From Hedera helix (Eukaryota > Streptophyta > Magnoliopsida > Apiales > Araliaceae), in assembly GCA_947179155.2 (NCBI GenBank), contig OX359284.1:9116432-9180431 (forward strand): a DNA stretch of 64,000 bases. Reading direction: 5' to 3'. Position 1 is the stretch's first letter; every line of letters begins with the position of its first letter. Position numbers and translations under genes: made by a program. The notes below the pieces were generated by a model. That model was not told the DNA's origin. It did not search any database and saw nothing but the letters and a program-made list of their open reading frames with translations. Of this stretch, positions 22,584-35,469 are shown in pieces.

Positions 22584-24772
22584 GTTGGTATCAGAGCTAG
22601 AGGTTATAAACCTTAGGTAAATGATACCTTAGGCTATAATCTAGCGTAAGAAAGAGTACGGTTAGTTGAGTGTTCTGAAAACTCAAGCGTATGGTAAACT
22701 CGTGACTCATGATTATATGGTGGAGCCCCTTTAGCGAATGGGCGACTATGGCCTGACTAGGACAAGCTCCTCAACCATATGATTATGGTAAGTTCCTGAG
22801 TCCAAGTACGTGATAAGTTTGATGAACATGGGGGGATTAAAATAAAAAGATGTAAGTTAAGAAATACGGATCTCAGATATTGGCTAAGGTTAAGGAAATC
22901 AGAAAGATATAAGATTATAAGAAAGAGATAAGATTATAAGGAAGAGAAAAAGATGTTAAGAAAGATCGAAATAAAGGTAATGAATTGAGAAAATTTATAA
23001 GTTCAATTGAGAACATAATTGAAAGAGAATATTTGAAATGATTCAAAGATGAATCTCAAAGATAATCAGGGGACACCTGATTTAAGCAATAAAGATGACA
23101 AGGTAATCCAAAACGTATATGAAGAGATCATAATAACATGATCCGGAATAGTAAGAGGATCGTACTACAATACGATCACGAGATAAGGGAAGCGAGTAAG
23201 AAGTAGATTGTGAAACAAGATCATGATGGGATCAAGTAAGAATGTGAAATAACAAGAGAGACCTGTTAATGGTCGAAAAATGCATATTTTAATGTTATAA
23301 AGAGATATGGTACTATGAAATAGTACAAGAAGAATTCAGAAAATGATAAGACATGAATAACATAAAGGTTATGATAAGGGGGCAGAAAGTTTAGGTACGA
23401 AATTTCAATTGAGGACTCATGTGGTGACTGAATTGCACAATCCTTTGTATGGGCGGGGGATTTGTGTTTACTTAGTTACTATATGATAATCATTGAAATG
23501 TTAGAGTCGCGCTAAGAGTTTTTGATAGGTAAATAATATTAAGTTAGGCACGAGTTCTTAAAACTCATGCAAATGGTAAGTCCATGACTCATAATTGTAT
23601 GGCATGTTTTGAGCCCCTCAATATATGGATAGTCTTTGATTTATTCTCAGACTACATATTGCTAGGACAAGCTTCTAAACTCATATTTTTGTGGTAAGTT
23701 CCTGGACTTATAATGTGTGGCAAGTTTGATGAACTATACAGGGGTATAGAAAAGTTGGAGTAGCTAGAAATTCTATGATAAGAATAATAGTCCTAGCAAT
23801 AAATTAATAATTAAGTGAAGAAGCAGAAGGTGAATGGTTAGGGAATTTAGGATATTCCCACTCTTCTAGCTTTGCTAGACTTCAAAATTTTTGGCCTCAA
23901 GTTAATTTGGCACGAGTGTGCTTTGGAAAAAGATGCAAATGAATTTTAAGTGATTTAAAAAGTGTCGATACTACTTGTTTCGGCTAGACAAAAATGTTTT
24001 TACATCAAAATGTATTTCAAAAGAATCATCCACGCACCTTTTAGCCCGGTGCAGATGTGATGAATGACGGAATGCTCAACGTGTTGTTGAGACGGTGCGG
24101 TACTATTTCGTTATAAGATGATTCAACACCATAAAGTATGGTTTATGGCGTAGGAATTATTAACGACGGAATCCTCAACGTACTGTCAAAATGACGCGGT
24201 AACATGAAGTCATAAATGATTTTGATTTATAAAAGTATGTCAAAGCTATAAGTCTTTGCCATTTGACTCGGCTAGACGTTTTGAAAAGTTTTGACAGGAT
24301 GAATATTTTAAAATTTTCTGCGAATTATAAATTGTTAAAAGTAAGTCTATGCTAATTGATCTAGCTAGACAAGCGTTGAAGAAATATAAGTCTGAGCTAT
24401 TGATTCAGCTAGACAAATTTTAAATTGACTTCGTATTCTTTGAAAGTTATAACTAAATAAATTTCTTTTGAATAAATTCTAAGGCTGAGATGAACAAAAA
24501 GATTAAGAATATTGCAGGTTGATCAAATGGTCACCTGGCATAGCAAGACACAGGCATTGCAGATTGATCATCTGGCATGACAATGTATGGTGAAACATCC
24601 ATCACTTTAATGACAGATTGATCCACTGTCAGGGTTTGCAGTATGAAGTACTCGGGGAGCGAAGTACTGTTAAACCGGGATAAGTGTTCTTTCAGCATAT
24701 TATGAAAATTTTCCAAAATAAAAAAATTCTGAATTCTTCTACTCTTATAAAGATTGGATGGTAGGATGGTCA
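22584..24772 (+). other. Segment D, right part: non-coding 5' internal region
   Basis: Collinear with the internal regions of N1 and F-G, and without coding capacity. Shared blocks include the post-PBS 'ttataaaccttaggta', 'ggtaaactcgtgactcatgat' (22690), 'cacaatcctttgtatgggcg' (23438) and GACGGAATCCTCAACGTACT (about 24164). The last 250 bases (24520-24772) have no clear match to the sister elements. The ORF at 24531-24779 on minus has no recognisable domain. Confidence 0.7.
22586..22597 (+). other. Primer-binding site in segment D
   Basis: TGGTATCAGAGC three bases after the LTR. It is followed by CTTAG|GTAAATG with the boundary at 22616/22617. Confidence 0.9.
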
Positions 24773-24952
24773 ACATCAATTATCACCTTATCTGTACAGA
24801 TTTAATTTATCAATAAAATCTCATCACACACTTTAAATCATATAGAATATATCAATCATAAGTAATTTAAATAACCTTATCAATTTTTTGTTATTTAAAT
24901 TCTTATTTAATATTATTAAAATGATCCTAAAAATTTAGGTCCTCACATCAAG

Positions 24953-25346
24953 TATTAACTAATAGAAATATGGAACTAGAAAATCAATTGGGTAAGCAGA
25001 GCAAAAGACTCAAAAGTTGAAGAATGATAAGGAAATTTTGGAGGTAAAGCTTAGAGATGTAACTGCTGAGATAGCCAGGTACGAACATGCCGGGGTTAAA
25101 GCAGTGAGAAGAATAGATTTGCTAGAGGAAGAGGTGAGGTCCAAGAAAGCCCGAATTGACAGTATGAAAGTGAGAATGGATAATATGAGATACGCATTTC
25201 ACACGACATTTGGGAGAGCTCAGGATAAGGTACACTATTACCTGGTGGAGTATAACCAGGCCAGAGATACATTGAGTAGGTGGAAAATGGTAGCAATAAT
25301 GGATGAAGAATATGATGATGCAGTGAGACGTGGGATGCTCCTGTAG
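24953..25346 (+). pseudogene. Upstream ORF of element A, C-terminal fragment
   Basis: It resumes the ORF after insertion C. After about 60 bases a frameshift leads to a stop near 25018, and a readable frame then runs from 25017 to 25346. The end is clearly homologous to the upstream ORF of element E. Compare DNMRYAF, GRAQ and DAVRRGM here with DDMEYAF, ERAQ and DAMRRAM in E. It is strongly charged with heptad spacing and no catalytic motifs. It is broken by the lost start, two insertions and a frameshift. Confidence 0.75.
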
Positions 25347-25704
25347 AAAATTGTAATAGATGTGTATATAGTTATGTATGTATAATTATGTGTGTAGGTT
25401 ATGCAGATCCTTAGTTTTGCTATAAGAAGAGATAAGAAGTGTGATGTACCCTCTTTTGTGCTAAGGAGGGAAGTTCTAAGTATTGTGTAAAGTTATATGT
25501 AACTCATGATTTATGTAGTTTGAAAGGATGAAAAGTTAACAGCAATGTGCTACATGTAATGTAATGTGCTAGACACTCGACAAATTGTTTATGAATATAA
25601 ATCCAGTTGTGGAATATGTTTTGACCTGAATATATGTTTAAGATTTATAAGCATGTGATGTATGAATAATGGGTATTGATTATGATATAAATTGTGAAAC
25701 AGAA
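25347..25704 (+). other. Non-coding spacer between upstream ORF and gag of element A
   Basis: AT-rich, about 360 bp (240 bp in element E). It ends 'gaaacag|aa' before the gag ATG. The counterpart in E ends 'atttcag|a', so an acceptor-like AG is kept beside the start in both. Confidence 0.6.
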
Positions 25705-28700
25705 ATGCCGCGTAAACGCAGATAAAACGTTCAACCTCCACCAGAAGAATCAGTAAATGCTCCAGAGGAGCCCATTAATCCCGTGCAACAGTTTGTGGAT
25801 TTATTAATGGGAGCTCTCCAAAATAGAAATGTAAACCCTGGGGGAGAGCAACCGATAGCTGCTAGAATTGCTACCTTCAAGGACTTTAAAGTTGTAGGAC
25901 CCCCAGAGTTCAAGGGGACGATGAACCCAGTAGAGGCTCAGAATTGGGTCATTAAAATAGAAAAAATGTTCGAAGTAGTTAACGTAGAAGAGGAACAGAA
26001 GATTGCCTTTGCTACATTTATGTTAAAGGGAGAGACAAATTATTGGTGGGTGGCTAATAAAGGAAGACTGGGCATAGGTGCTGCACCATGGGAAAGGTTT
26101 AAGGAGATTTTCTTTTAGGCGTACTTCCCTCTAGTAACTCAAGATATGATGGAGGTACAATTCCTAGAATTAAAGAAAGGAAATATGACGGTGGTCGAGT
26201 ATGCGGCAAAGTTTAATGAGTTAGTAAGGTTTGCTCCACACCAGGTGGACACAGAACAGAGGAGAGCAAGACGTTTTGAACGCGGACTGAAACCATGGAT
26301 TTACAGCAGGGTTTTAGATCAGAACCTTTGCTGGAGTAATGGAAAAAGGCTATTTTAGCCGAATGAGGCAGTGATGCCTTAGCAAAATACAAGCAAGAAC
26401 AATACATCTGTGGTAAAGCAAAGTGAATAGGAGAAGAAAATAGAACCGTGTCCTAACTGTGGAAAGGGGCATTCAGGTGTCTGTTTAAAGTGAAGAATGT
26501 GTGTTTTAAGTGTGGTAGGGAAGGGCACATCGCACCAAATTGTTTGACTCCAAAAGTAAGCAAGGGATGTTTTTATTGTGGAGAAGGAGGGCATCAGATT
26601 AAGGATTGCCCAAAGAAGAAAACGGATGGAGGAAGTGGAAGCGGAGGAAATACCAGTGAGAAGCTGGCTATTACGGGACCTACATTGCCAGGGAGACCAA
26701 CAACCTGAACCTTTAACATGACAGTTCAGGATGCGGTGGCATCAGAAGATGGGGTGTCAGGTATCATCCTTGTTAATGACGTAAATACATATGTATTATT
26801 CGATTCAGGTGCTACATGTTCTTTTATTTTTGATGAATTTGCTAAGAAATTGAACCTGCCACAAGTGAAGTTAGAAAATACATTAAATATAGAAGTAGCA
26901 AATAAGGAAGTAATCCAGGTGGAGAATATTTGTCGGGGTTGTTGTCTAATGATAAGAGGATATAAACTGTTAGTGGATTTAATTCCTATTCGGTTAAGAG
27001 AATTTGATGTGATATTGGGAATGGATTGGTTGTATAACTATGGAGCAGTGATCGACTGTCAGTGTAAATGCGTAAACCTTCAGACTCCTACCAAGTCCAA
27101 GGTGGTGTTCTATGGTAGCAAATCGCCACGATAATCTTGTTGTCTGACGATGTTGCAAACCGAAAAGTTATTAAGGAAAGGATGTATGGGATACTTAGCT
27201 CATGTGGTTGATACATGCATAGTAGGATCAGAAATGTGTCAAATACCCGTGGTAAGGGAGTATGCGGATGTATTTTCGGATGAATTACTAGGTCTTCTGC
27301 CAGATAGGGAGATCGAATTTCTTATTGATATTGTACCAAGAATAACGCGATTTCAAAGGCACCGTATAGAATGACCCTAGTAGAATTAAAAGAATTCATG
27401 ATTCAGTTTCAAGAATTGCTGGATAAGAAGTATATTAAGCCAAGTGTGTCTCCTTGGAGAGCACCAGTTTTATTTGTAAAGAAGAAAGATGGCTCGTTAA
27501 GACTCTGTATTGATTACCGAAAATTAAACAAAGTGACGATTAAGAACAAGTATCTGCTACCAAGTATCGATGACTTATTTGATTAGTTAAGGGGAGCCAA
27601 GTATTTTTCGAAGATAGATCTAAGGAGTGGGTATCACCAGTTGAAGGTGAGGCCTGAAGATGTGCCTAAGACAGCGTTTAGGACTCGTTACAGTCATTAT
27701 GAATTCTTAGTAATGTCGTTTGGATTGACAAATGCACCAGCTATGTTTATGGATTTGATGAATCGTGTGTTCAAACCGTATCTAAACAAGTTTGTGGTGG
27801 TACTCATTGATGACATATTGATTTATTCAAAGATTGAAGAAGAACATGTGAAACACTTAATAATTGTATTAGAAAAGCTAAGAGAAGCGAAGCTGTATGC
27901 AAAATTCTCGAAATACGAGTTTTGGTTACAAAGAGTATAATTTTTGGGGCACGTGATTGATCAAGAAGGGATATCAGTGGATCCAACGAAAGTTGAGGCA
28001 GTAATTAATTGGGGATAGCCATAGACGCCAACAAAGGTGCGGCGTTTTCTTGGATTAGCTGGATACTACAGAAGATTTATCAAAGATTTCTCAAAGTTGT
28101 CAGGACCTCTAATTAATCTGACGAGGAAAGTTGTGAAGTTTGTATGGACAGATAAATGTGAAGAGTGTTTCATGGAGCTTAAGAAGAGATTAAGTGAAGC
28201 ACCTGTGTTATCATTGCCAAACGATACGGGAAGATTTATAGTTTATAGTGACGCATCGCACAAAGGATTAGGTTGTGTGCTAATGCAACATGGTAAAGTC
28301 ATAGCATATGTGTCAAGACAGTTGAAAGATTTTAAGAAGAGGTATCCAACCCATGATTTGGAATTGGCAGCAGTGATTTTTGCCTTAAAAATATGGAGGC
28401 ATTATCTGTATGGAGAGAAGTGTGAGATATACACAAACCACAAAAGTCTAAAGTATATTTTCACTCAGAAGGATTTAAATATGAGGCAAAGGAGATGGTT
28501 AGAACTAATCAAGGATTACGATTGTGAGATTTTGTACCATCCAAAAAAAGCAAATGTGGTGGCCGATGCTTTAAGTAGAAAAGGACGAGAAAGATTGGAA
28601 ATGTTAACGATTCAAGAAGAGCTGATTAGAGAAATGGAAAGATTGGAACTTGAAGTAAAACATCCGATGGAGTCGGAAGAGAGATTATATATGGTTGAAG

Positions 28701-30137
28701 CTCATCCAACATTATTGGATAAAGTGAAGGAAGCTCAAATGCAAGATCAAGAATGCGGTCAAATTAGTGACCGTATAGCTGATAGGCAAGAAACAAAGTT
28801 TAAGATGGATGATAGTGGGTTGCGAGGTTTGAAGGAAGAGTTTGGGTGCCAATAGTATCTGAAGTAAAAGATGAGATTTTGCAAGAAGCGCATAGTTCTC
28901 GATATTTCGTTCATCCAGGAAGCATGAAGATGTATCAAGACCTTAGACAACATTTTTGGTGGCCTAACTTGAAGAAAGATGTAGTAGAATGTGTAAGTAA
29001 ATGTCTAGCTTGTCAAAGAGTCAAAGCAGAACATGAAAGGCCGAGTGGGTTGTTACAACCATTAAAAATTCTATAATGGAAATGGGAGCACGCCACAATG
29101 GATTTTGTCGTAGGACTCCCAACTACACAAAAATGATATGATGCAATATGGGTAATAGTGGATCAACTGACAAATTCCGTTCACTTTTTGCCAATCAAAT
29201 TCAAATTCAATGTGGATCAACTAACAAAGTTATATATGAAGGAAATAGTGTCAAGACATGGAGTTCCGGTATCGATTATTTCAGATTAAGATTTGCGATC
29301 CACGTCAAATTTTTGGAAGAGTTTTCAGGAACGAATGGGTACGCAATTAAGATTAAGCATAGTGTATCATCCTCAAACAGATGAACAAAGTGAAAGAACG
29401 ATCCAGACGTTGGAGGATATGTTAAAAGCATGTGTAATGATTTCAAGGGCAATTGCGATGACCATTTGCCATTAGTGGAATTCACATACAAGAATAACTA
29501 TCATGCGAGTATTGGTATGCTGCCGTATAAGGCATTGTATGGAAGAAAGTGTAGGACACCTCTTTGCTGGGATAGGGTAGGAGAACGTAAGTTATTGGGA
29601 CCAGAAATTGTGCAACAGAATACCGAAATTGTCAAAGTAATAAGATCAAGGCTCATAGCAACACAGGATAGACAAAAGAAATATGCAGACCAGCATCGAC
29701 AAAAGAGAGAATTTGAAGTAGGGTCCCATGTGTTTCTAAAAGTATCACCCTGGAAGGGAAATATAAGGTTTAGAAAGAAAGGAAAGCTGAGTCCAAGGTT
29801 TATTAGACCGTTTGAGGTATTAAGGAGAATAAGAGAGGTAGCCTATGCTGTGGCATTACCTCCAGAGTTAGAACAAATACATAATGTCTTTCATGTGTCG
29901 GTACTAAGACCGTACAAGCCAGAATATAAACATGTAATCGAATATGAGCCGATCCAGATTGAAAAGGATTTGACGTATGAAGAAATTCCTGTCCAAATCA
30001 TAGACAGGAAAGAGCAAATTTTGAGGAACAAAGTAATACCTTCCGTAAAAGTAATGTGGAGAAACCACAATGTTGAAGAGGTAACATGGGAGTTAGAAGA
30101 GAGAATGAAGAAAGAATATCTAAGTTTGTTTATGTAA
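25705..30137 (+). pseudogene. Degenerate gag-pol polyprotein of element A
   Basis: The start ATG at 25705 (MPRKRR) is followed at once by a stop. Homology to the intact polyprotein of element E then runs throughout in shifting frames. It comprises a gag core (25860-26300), two CCHC knuckles (CFKCGREGHIAPNC near 26496, CFYCGEGGHQIKDC near 26565), protease LFDSGAT (about 26797), reverse transcriptase with LIDDILIYS (about 27800), RNase H with YSDASHKG (about 28240), an HHCC zinc finger (28890-29030), an integrase core (29090-29500) and a chromodomain (29960-30137). I count at least ten in-frame stops or frameshifts, for example near 25723, 26116, 26356, 26704, 27131, 27583, 27938, 28853 and 29073. 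RNase H has YTNH where E has YTDH. It is not expected to make enzyme. Confidence 0.93.
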
Positions 30138-30171
30138 TTTTGTAATAGTGATTTCGGGGACGGAATCCTTG

Positions 30172-30185
30172 TAAGGAGGGAAGAA
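30172..30185 (+). other. Polypurine tract of element A
   Basis: TAAGGAGGGAAGAA immediately before the 3' LTR, with the conserved GACGGAATCCTT just upstream. Confidence 0.88.
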
Positions 30186-33141
30186 TGTAATGATATGCAT
30201 TTTTGCGTTATTCTAAATTATAATAATTAATTAATGGAAATTAAATTTTGGAGTGTGACAAGCAAATTGGGACAAACCAACTATGATGTATTGGATTTTG
30301 GAATTTAATTCAAGTTTAAGGAAACAAGTTTGGATCAAAAAGGATTTGAATTGGATTAAAAGTAAGCAAGTATGAATTACTTGAAATTAAATTCTCTAGC
30401 AATTTGGATAAAAGACCATGCTACCCTTGGAAATTTGAACAAAGACCATGGTGTCCTAAAATGGTGTAATACCTAATATATCTTTAGATGGTCATGGGAA
30501 ATGTCATGAATACCTTAACCATACATGGGTTAAGCTAACCAATGCATGGTTAGTTGTTAGGAAAATAGATATAACTCATATATGTATGTAATTAGTATGT
30601 ATTAAGATAGCACACTTCATTTTTCATCTTCCAAAGGTGAGAGAGCAAGAAAGGAAGAAGAAGCTAGGGTTTCAAGAAATCTTGAAGGATTCAAGAGAAA
30701 GGTGATCAAGAGTTGGAGAAAAGGCCATCAAGGTGGATCATCAAGCATTAACAAGCTTTATATCAAGAAAGAAAGTAGCCAAAAGAAGGTATAACATGTT
30801 TAAGACATGAAACTTATGATTTGTGTGCTTATATGCAAAGTTAGATGAAGCCATGCATGTCTCTTTGTGATATATGTGTTGATTATGTAAGTTATGTGAA
30901 GTACATGCCTCTTGTTTGGTTTAGGATGAAACCCTAAGCTCAAAGGTTGCTAGAACAAAGGTGATGCATTATTCATGTGTAATTTAAAAGCTAGAAAGCA
31001 TGATTCAAGTGTGATCATGTGTTATATGTGGATTGAGTTGATGGAAACATAGATGAAGGTGTTAAGCATATTGAATATATGTGATAATTCTTGCTTGGTA
31101 GCTTAGCAAATGCATGGGAAGTTTAAAAGTATGGCTTGTGTAGTAAAGTTACAATATTAGGCTAGGATTTGTGATTAAAGCAAATCATAAACTGTAAAGT
31201 GTTTTGAAAGGTGTTTGTAGAAGTTACACAAGCATGCAAAGTTCCTAAATGAGTATGTGTTGAGATTTATGTGCATAAAGTGTAGGAATCCAAAGTTGGT
31301 TTAAGTTTGAAGTTTTACTAAGTTGGTAAAAATGTAACAAATATGTGATTTTTGGCCATTTTATGTAATTGAATGTCAAACGAGGCCAAACATGTAAGTT
31401 ATACGTAAATATACGTGTTAGAACCGATTTGGAGCATATGGTGATAAATGTCCATTTTAAACGTTTTAAAACGTTCGTCGACGACCGAAACGAATTATTT
31501 GGAAAAATAAGACCAAATTATGATTGTTAAACGTTTCGAAGACCCATGCAAGTCAATTACATGTTATATGTGCTACGTGAAGTGTTGGGATTAAGAAATT
31601 CAAATTAGGGCCAAAGATAGCATCATTTTTGGAAAGAATTTTTTTTTTCTGTTGTTGTAGCATGACGCCGGGGCGCTGGTTTTTGTGCTAGTAACTGTGT
31701 TGGGGGGCAGTGTGGCTGCAAGGATCTCACTGGCAATGAGATCAGAAGCCGTCGGGGAGCCGTGGAATAGAGGAGATCTCGTCGTCGGGGCGCCGTGGAA
31801 CAGAGGAGATCTCGCGGCCAGTGCGGTCTTCCTCGTCGGGGCGTAGTTGTTCTGTTTTTGAGAAATAAATTATTTTAGTTCCGAAATGCAACGTTTTGAT
31901 ATTTAATGATGGAAACACACATGTAAACCATAATTTGATAAAAATAATCAATATTATAAATATTAAGGTTTAAATGAGCAAGGTGTTATATGATTAGGGT
32001 TATGTAAAGCTAAAAGGTAGCTTGTTTAGCAAGTTATGACATGCATGCGTATGTAACTAATGCATGAACCAATATTATAGTCATGTAGGTTATAGACGGG
32101 ATAACATTATACCAATCGTGATAGACGAGGATACAAGCAAGTTTTCTAATTGAACTTCTAATTGCAGTTTCTTGAACAGACATCCATGTTATACATTCAC
32201 GCTATCATGTAAAGTTCATTCATTGTTGAACTATCTTGCAAAGGTCGATGCCAATTTTAATTCCGACTAGACACATGTAATGTGTCATGTTGAATTCAAT
32301 TATTGATTGATATGTTCTCCAATCCACATTGTTGTGGTGCGGATTCTATAATATGCTATAATAGAACAACCATGATAAAAAGGGGATTAAAGGATAAAGC
32401 AATGAAACTTTTATGACGTGGTTGTGTCGTTAGATGTTTATGTTGTGCACAATATAAAAGTATAATGGGCTGATCACCCAGAGTACGCATCTAAATTGAT
32501 ATTATTACTTATTGGGCAATGTCAGTCTTTGTGATTGGTATTGTTCTTAACGTATTATATCTGGCTTGGGCAGTATCGATCTTGATGATTGGTATTGTTC
32601 TTAACGTGGTCTTGCTCTTGTGACCATACAACAATTAAGATTTCATGTTCTCAGCTCATCATGGACAATTCATGTTATATTTCCATAATCATTCATTGAA
32701 ATGTTATGAGGCAGCATTGTTATATATATATATATAACTCAATTTCGTTGAAAATGATTTTCATTCATCATTCCGGAATATCATGTTATCTTGTGCTTAT
32801 ATACTTGCTGAGCCATTTATGTTCACTCTTGCTTTTATTCATGATATTTCTGCTAAGCCAGAGAAAATCGAAGGGACGGGTGTAGATAAGGGAAAAGAAA
32901 AAGTCAACCACCTGTAGATGTACTATTAATGTAAATGTTGTGAATATTATTATTATGGTAATGTAATATGTTAGTTACGACGTGTTGTATGTATAAAGGT
33001 ACGTAGAACCTGTGATTAGTTATGGATGAATGTAAATTAAGTTTTATTATTATTCAGAATGAATGGATGTGATGACAGAGTAGAATAATAACGTGAGCAC
33101 CAAACCCGAGGTTTAAGGGACCCGGATTTGGGGGCGTCACA
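30186..33141 (+). repeat. 3' LTR of element A (2956 bp)
   Basis: Matches the 5' LTR throughout, with scattered substitutions. Extra bases are present near 30211-30240, and a local duplication of 'gtcggggngccgtggaa.agaggagatctcg' lies at about 31750-31815. Confidence 0.92.
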
Positions 33142-33146
33142 GTTTG

Positions 33147-33693
33147 ACTATTTGTCTATTCGGTAAATTTAATTAAAGAAAGTCCGATTAATGAGTTTAA
33201 TTAAATTAACGGACTAATTTATTGATTTTTTATATCAATGGATTTATAGGTTATAGATCCCTAATTAAATATTCAATTAAGATTTGAATATGACATGTTT
33301 AATTGAATTATGTAATTAAATTTAATTTAATTATTAAATGGTATAATAATTATTTTAGAAACAAGTTCAAGGTGAATTAAAAGAATAATGGGCTTGTAGG
33401 TTATATTATGTGATTTAATGTTTAATTAAACTAGTTCAATATTTTATTTAATTGAGAGATTAATGAATTCTTTTTGAAGGACCATGTTGGTGAATTTATT
33501 TAGTGATCTAGTCGCCCAAAAAAATTAAAATGCGAGCTTAAACATTGACCCAATTGAGCAAGCTTCTAGAAAACTTGAATTTGTAAATTGTGTAATAAAA
33601 ATAAATGAAAAATCAAGCCATTTTGGAGGTGTGGCCGGTGGATTGAGAGAGAGGCCACTTACATGCCAAAAATTTATCAATTGATTTACTTGA
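33147..33693. other. Unassigned older DNA between elements A and F-G
   Basis: Continuation of 7627-8539 past element A. AT-rich, with no convincing ORF, RNA gene or transposon terminus. The last five bases, CTTGA (33689-33693), are the left flank of the F LTR. Confidence 0.5.
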
Positions 33694-35469
33694 TGTAACG
33701 ACCCCGAAATTCGACCCACTTTATTACCTTAATTTTCATATTTATAAAAATTTATTTTCCTTACGTCCAAATTTCAGTCTGTTAATAAATCTTTAATCAC
33801 CTTAATTGATCCATTAGCTGATTTCAAAATCATCAAGTACAAATTTTTCGGTATAAATTTTTCTTTTTCTTTTAATCATTGCTTTAAAATAATTGGATAT
33901 TTAAAATCCTTACATCTGGATCCTAATCCCTGGATCGCAACCTTTACTTATTCTTTCTATTACAGGTGTCATAACTGTGACGCCCCCAAATTCAGGCTCC
34001 TGGAACCTTGAATTTGGTGTTCACTAATCATAATATCGCATATATTAATCACTACCCAGAATTTACCATTAATATACATTACATGTGCTAATCTCCAACA
34101 TAGAACAAAATACATCTCTCACACTCACAGGGTCGTTAACCTTTACATACACATAACATTACTAAGATAACATTTCCTATTTACAGTCACAACATAGATT
34201 TAAGACTACCGGCTGGGGACAACACATCAATTTCTTCAGTCCGATATCTTTCCTTTGCCTTTGTCTTTCTTATCTAGATTCTCGGGTTTTACATCTTTGT
34301 CTGCGACATTTTAAGCAAGTAAAAGTGAGCAACTAAAGTGCTCAGCAAGTATAATGAACAGAATAACAATGTATTATGAGGATCAGAAATTATACCAATA
34401 ATGAAACATTAATTCGATTAAAACGAAAGAGAATAATTGCAAGAATTATCTTTTGAAACATGATACAATTGAATTAAACTGAGGGTGTCAAGACCATTGA
34501 ACGTAGGTTAATCAATTTTAATATTGATAACCCGTTTATGTCATAAAGACCATAAAACCTTAAATCCGTACTCGAGGTGATCAGCCTCTTGTACCTATGA
34601 CTGTGCACATCATATTACCGCATATTGCGGGGGAATCGGAATTTAAAGCATCCGACAAGCTATACCCCTGGAATAGGGTTGTTCATCTCAGTTTCTAGGA
34701 GTCCGCACCAAAACAATTTGGTTTGGCTCAGCACTAAACAATATAGCATAATTTGAAATTCAATGGTATCAAAAGTCTAGCCGAACAAATGGTCTAGACT
34801 CATAATTATTAATTCATTGACAAACAATCATGTTTCGTTATGAACGGCATTTATGAATATATGTATGTAACAAAAGAAAATTTTTTTTCATTGAATAATC
34901 CACAATATCACTGAAATCAATATTCGATAAAATGGAATAATGATGAAACTTTAGGAAATAAAGTTCAATAAATATTTTAATAGCTAACACATGACTAATG
35001 GTTCAAAGTTAGGGTTTAGGAACTTGCCTCGATATCTGTTTAGTATGTTAACTGCTAAATTTTCCTTTCTTGAACACCCTATAATAATAACATAATCAAA
35101 TAATAATAATTTAGTAACTCGAGATATTAATATATATAATTAATATCACTCATAACCTAATTATTCTACCCATCGGCTCTATATGGGTATTCAAAATTAA
35201 TTATAACCTATTTTGGTTATTAATCTTAATTATGTTATTTTAATTCCCATTATTAAACATTTAATAATTAATTGGAATTATTCCTCAAAATTGGAAAATT
35301 ATTAAATTTAATTTATAAAACATTTTTATACATTTTCCTGATTTTATATAATTTTTATATAATTTTTATTAATTTTTAAACATTTATTTTAATTAAATTC
35401 ACTTTCAATGGCATTTTCGTAATTAATCTGAAATCCGGAACCAGGGGTAAAACGGTAAATTCGCGAAAA

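Larger units (their letters stand above)
18021..24947 (-). mobile_element. Complex C: truncated minus-strand LTR of the F family enclosing rearranged segment D
   Basis: The outer ends are the two termini of a minus-strand F-family LTR. TGTAACGATCCC is at 18021, and the minus strand reads TGTGAGGACC from 24947. A perfect TSD TCAAG flanks it (18016-18020 and 24948-24952). Only about 650 bp of the U5 side (18021-18667, stem-loop 18575-18590) and about 175 bp of the U3 side (24773-24947) remain. The family LTR is about 3.4 kb, so about 2.5 kb of LTR is missing and segment D stands in its place. Confidence 0.8.
8540..33141 (+). mobile_element. Element A: degenerate Ty3/gypsy chromovirus (Tekay/Del-like) with nested insertions
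   Basis: Two long direct LTRs (8540-11445 and 30186-33141) bound an internal region with PBS, upstream ORF, gag-pol with chromodomain, and PPT in plus-strand order. The 5-bp target-site duplication GTTTG is at 8535-8539 and 33142-33146. Two insertions, B (11949-17972) and C (18021-24947), lie inside the upstream ORF and account for most of the 24.6-kb length. The LTRs differ by many substitutions and by a roughly 30-bp indel near their start, and gag-pol is full of stops, so this is an old insertion. Confidence 0.93.

Noticed and set aside
18668..24772. D as a simple, complete LTR element inserted in LTR C
   Set aside because: Only one LTR is present, flanked by PPT on its left and PBS on its right. 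No TSD was found, and about 2.5 kb of C is missing.
24531..24779. 82-codon minus ORF near the right joint of D
   Set aside because: It crosses the presumed rearrangement joint, matches no motif, and is absent from sister elements.
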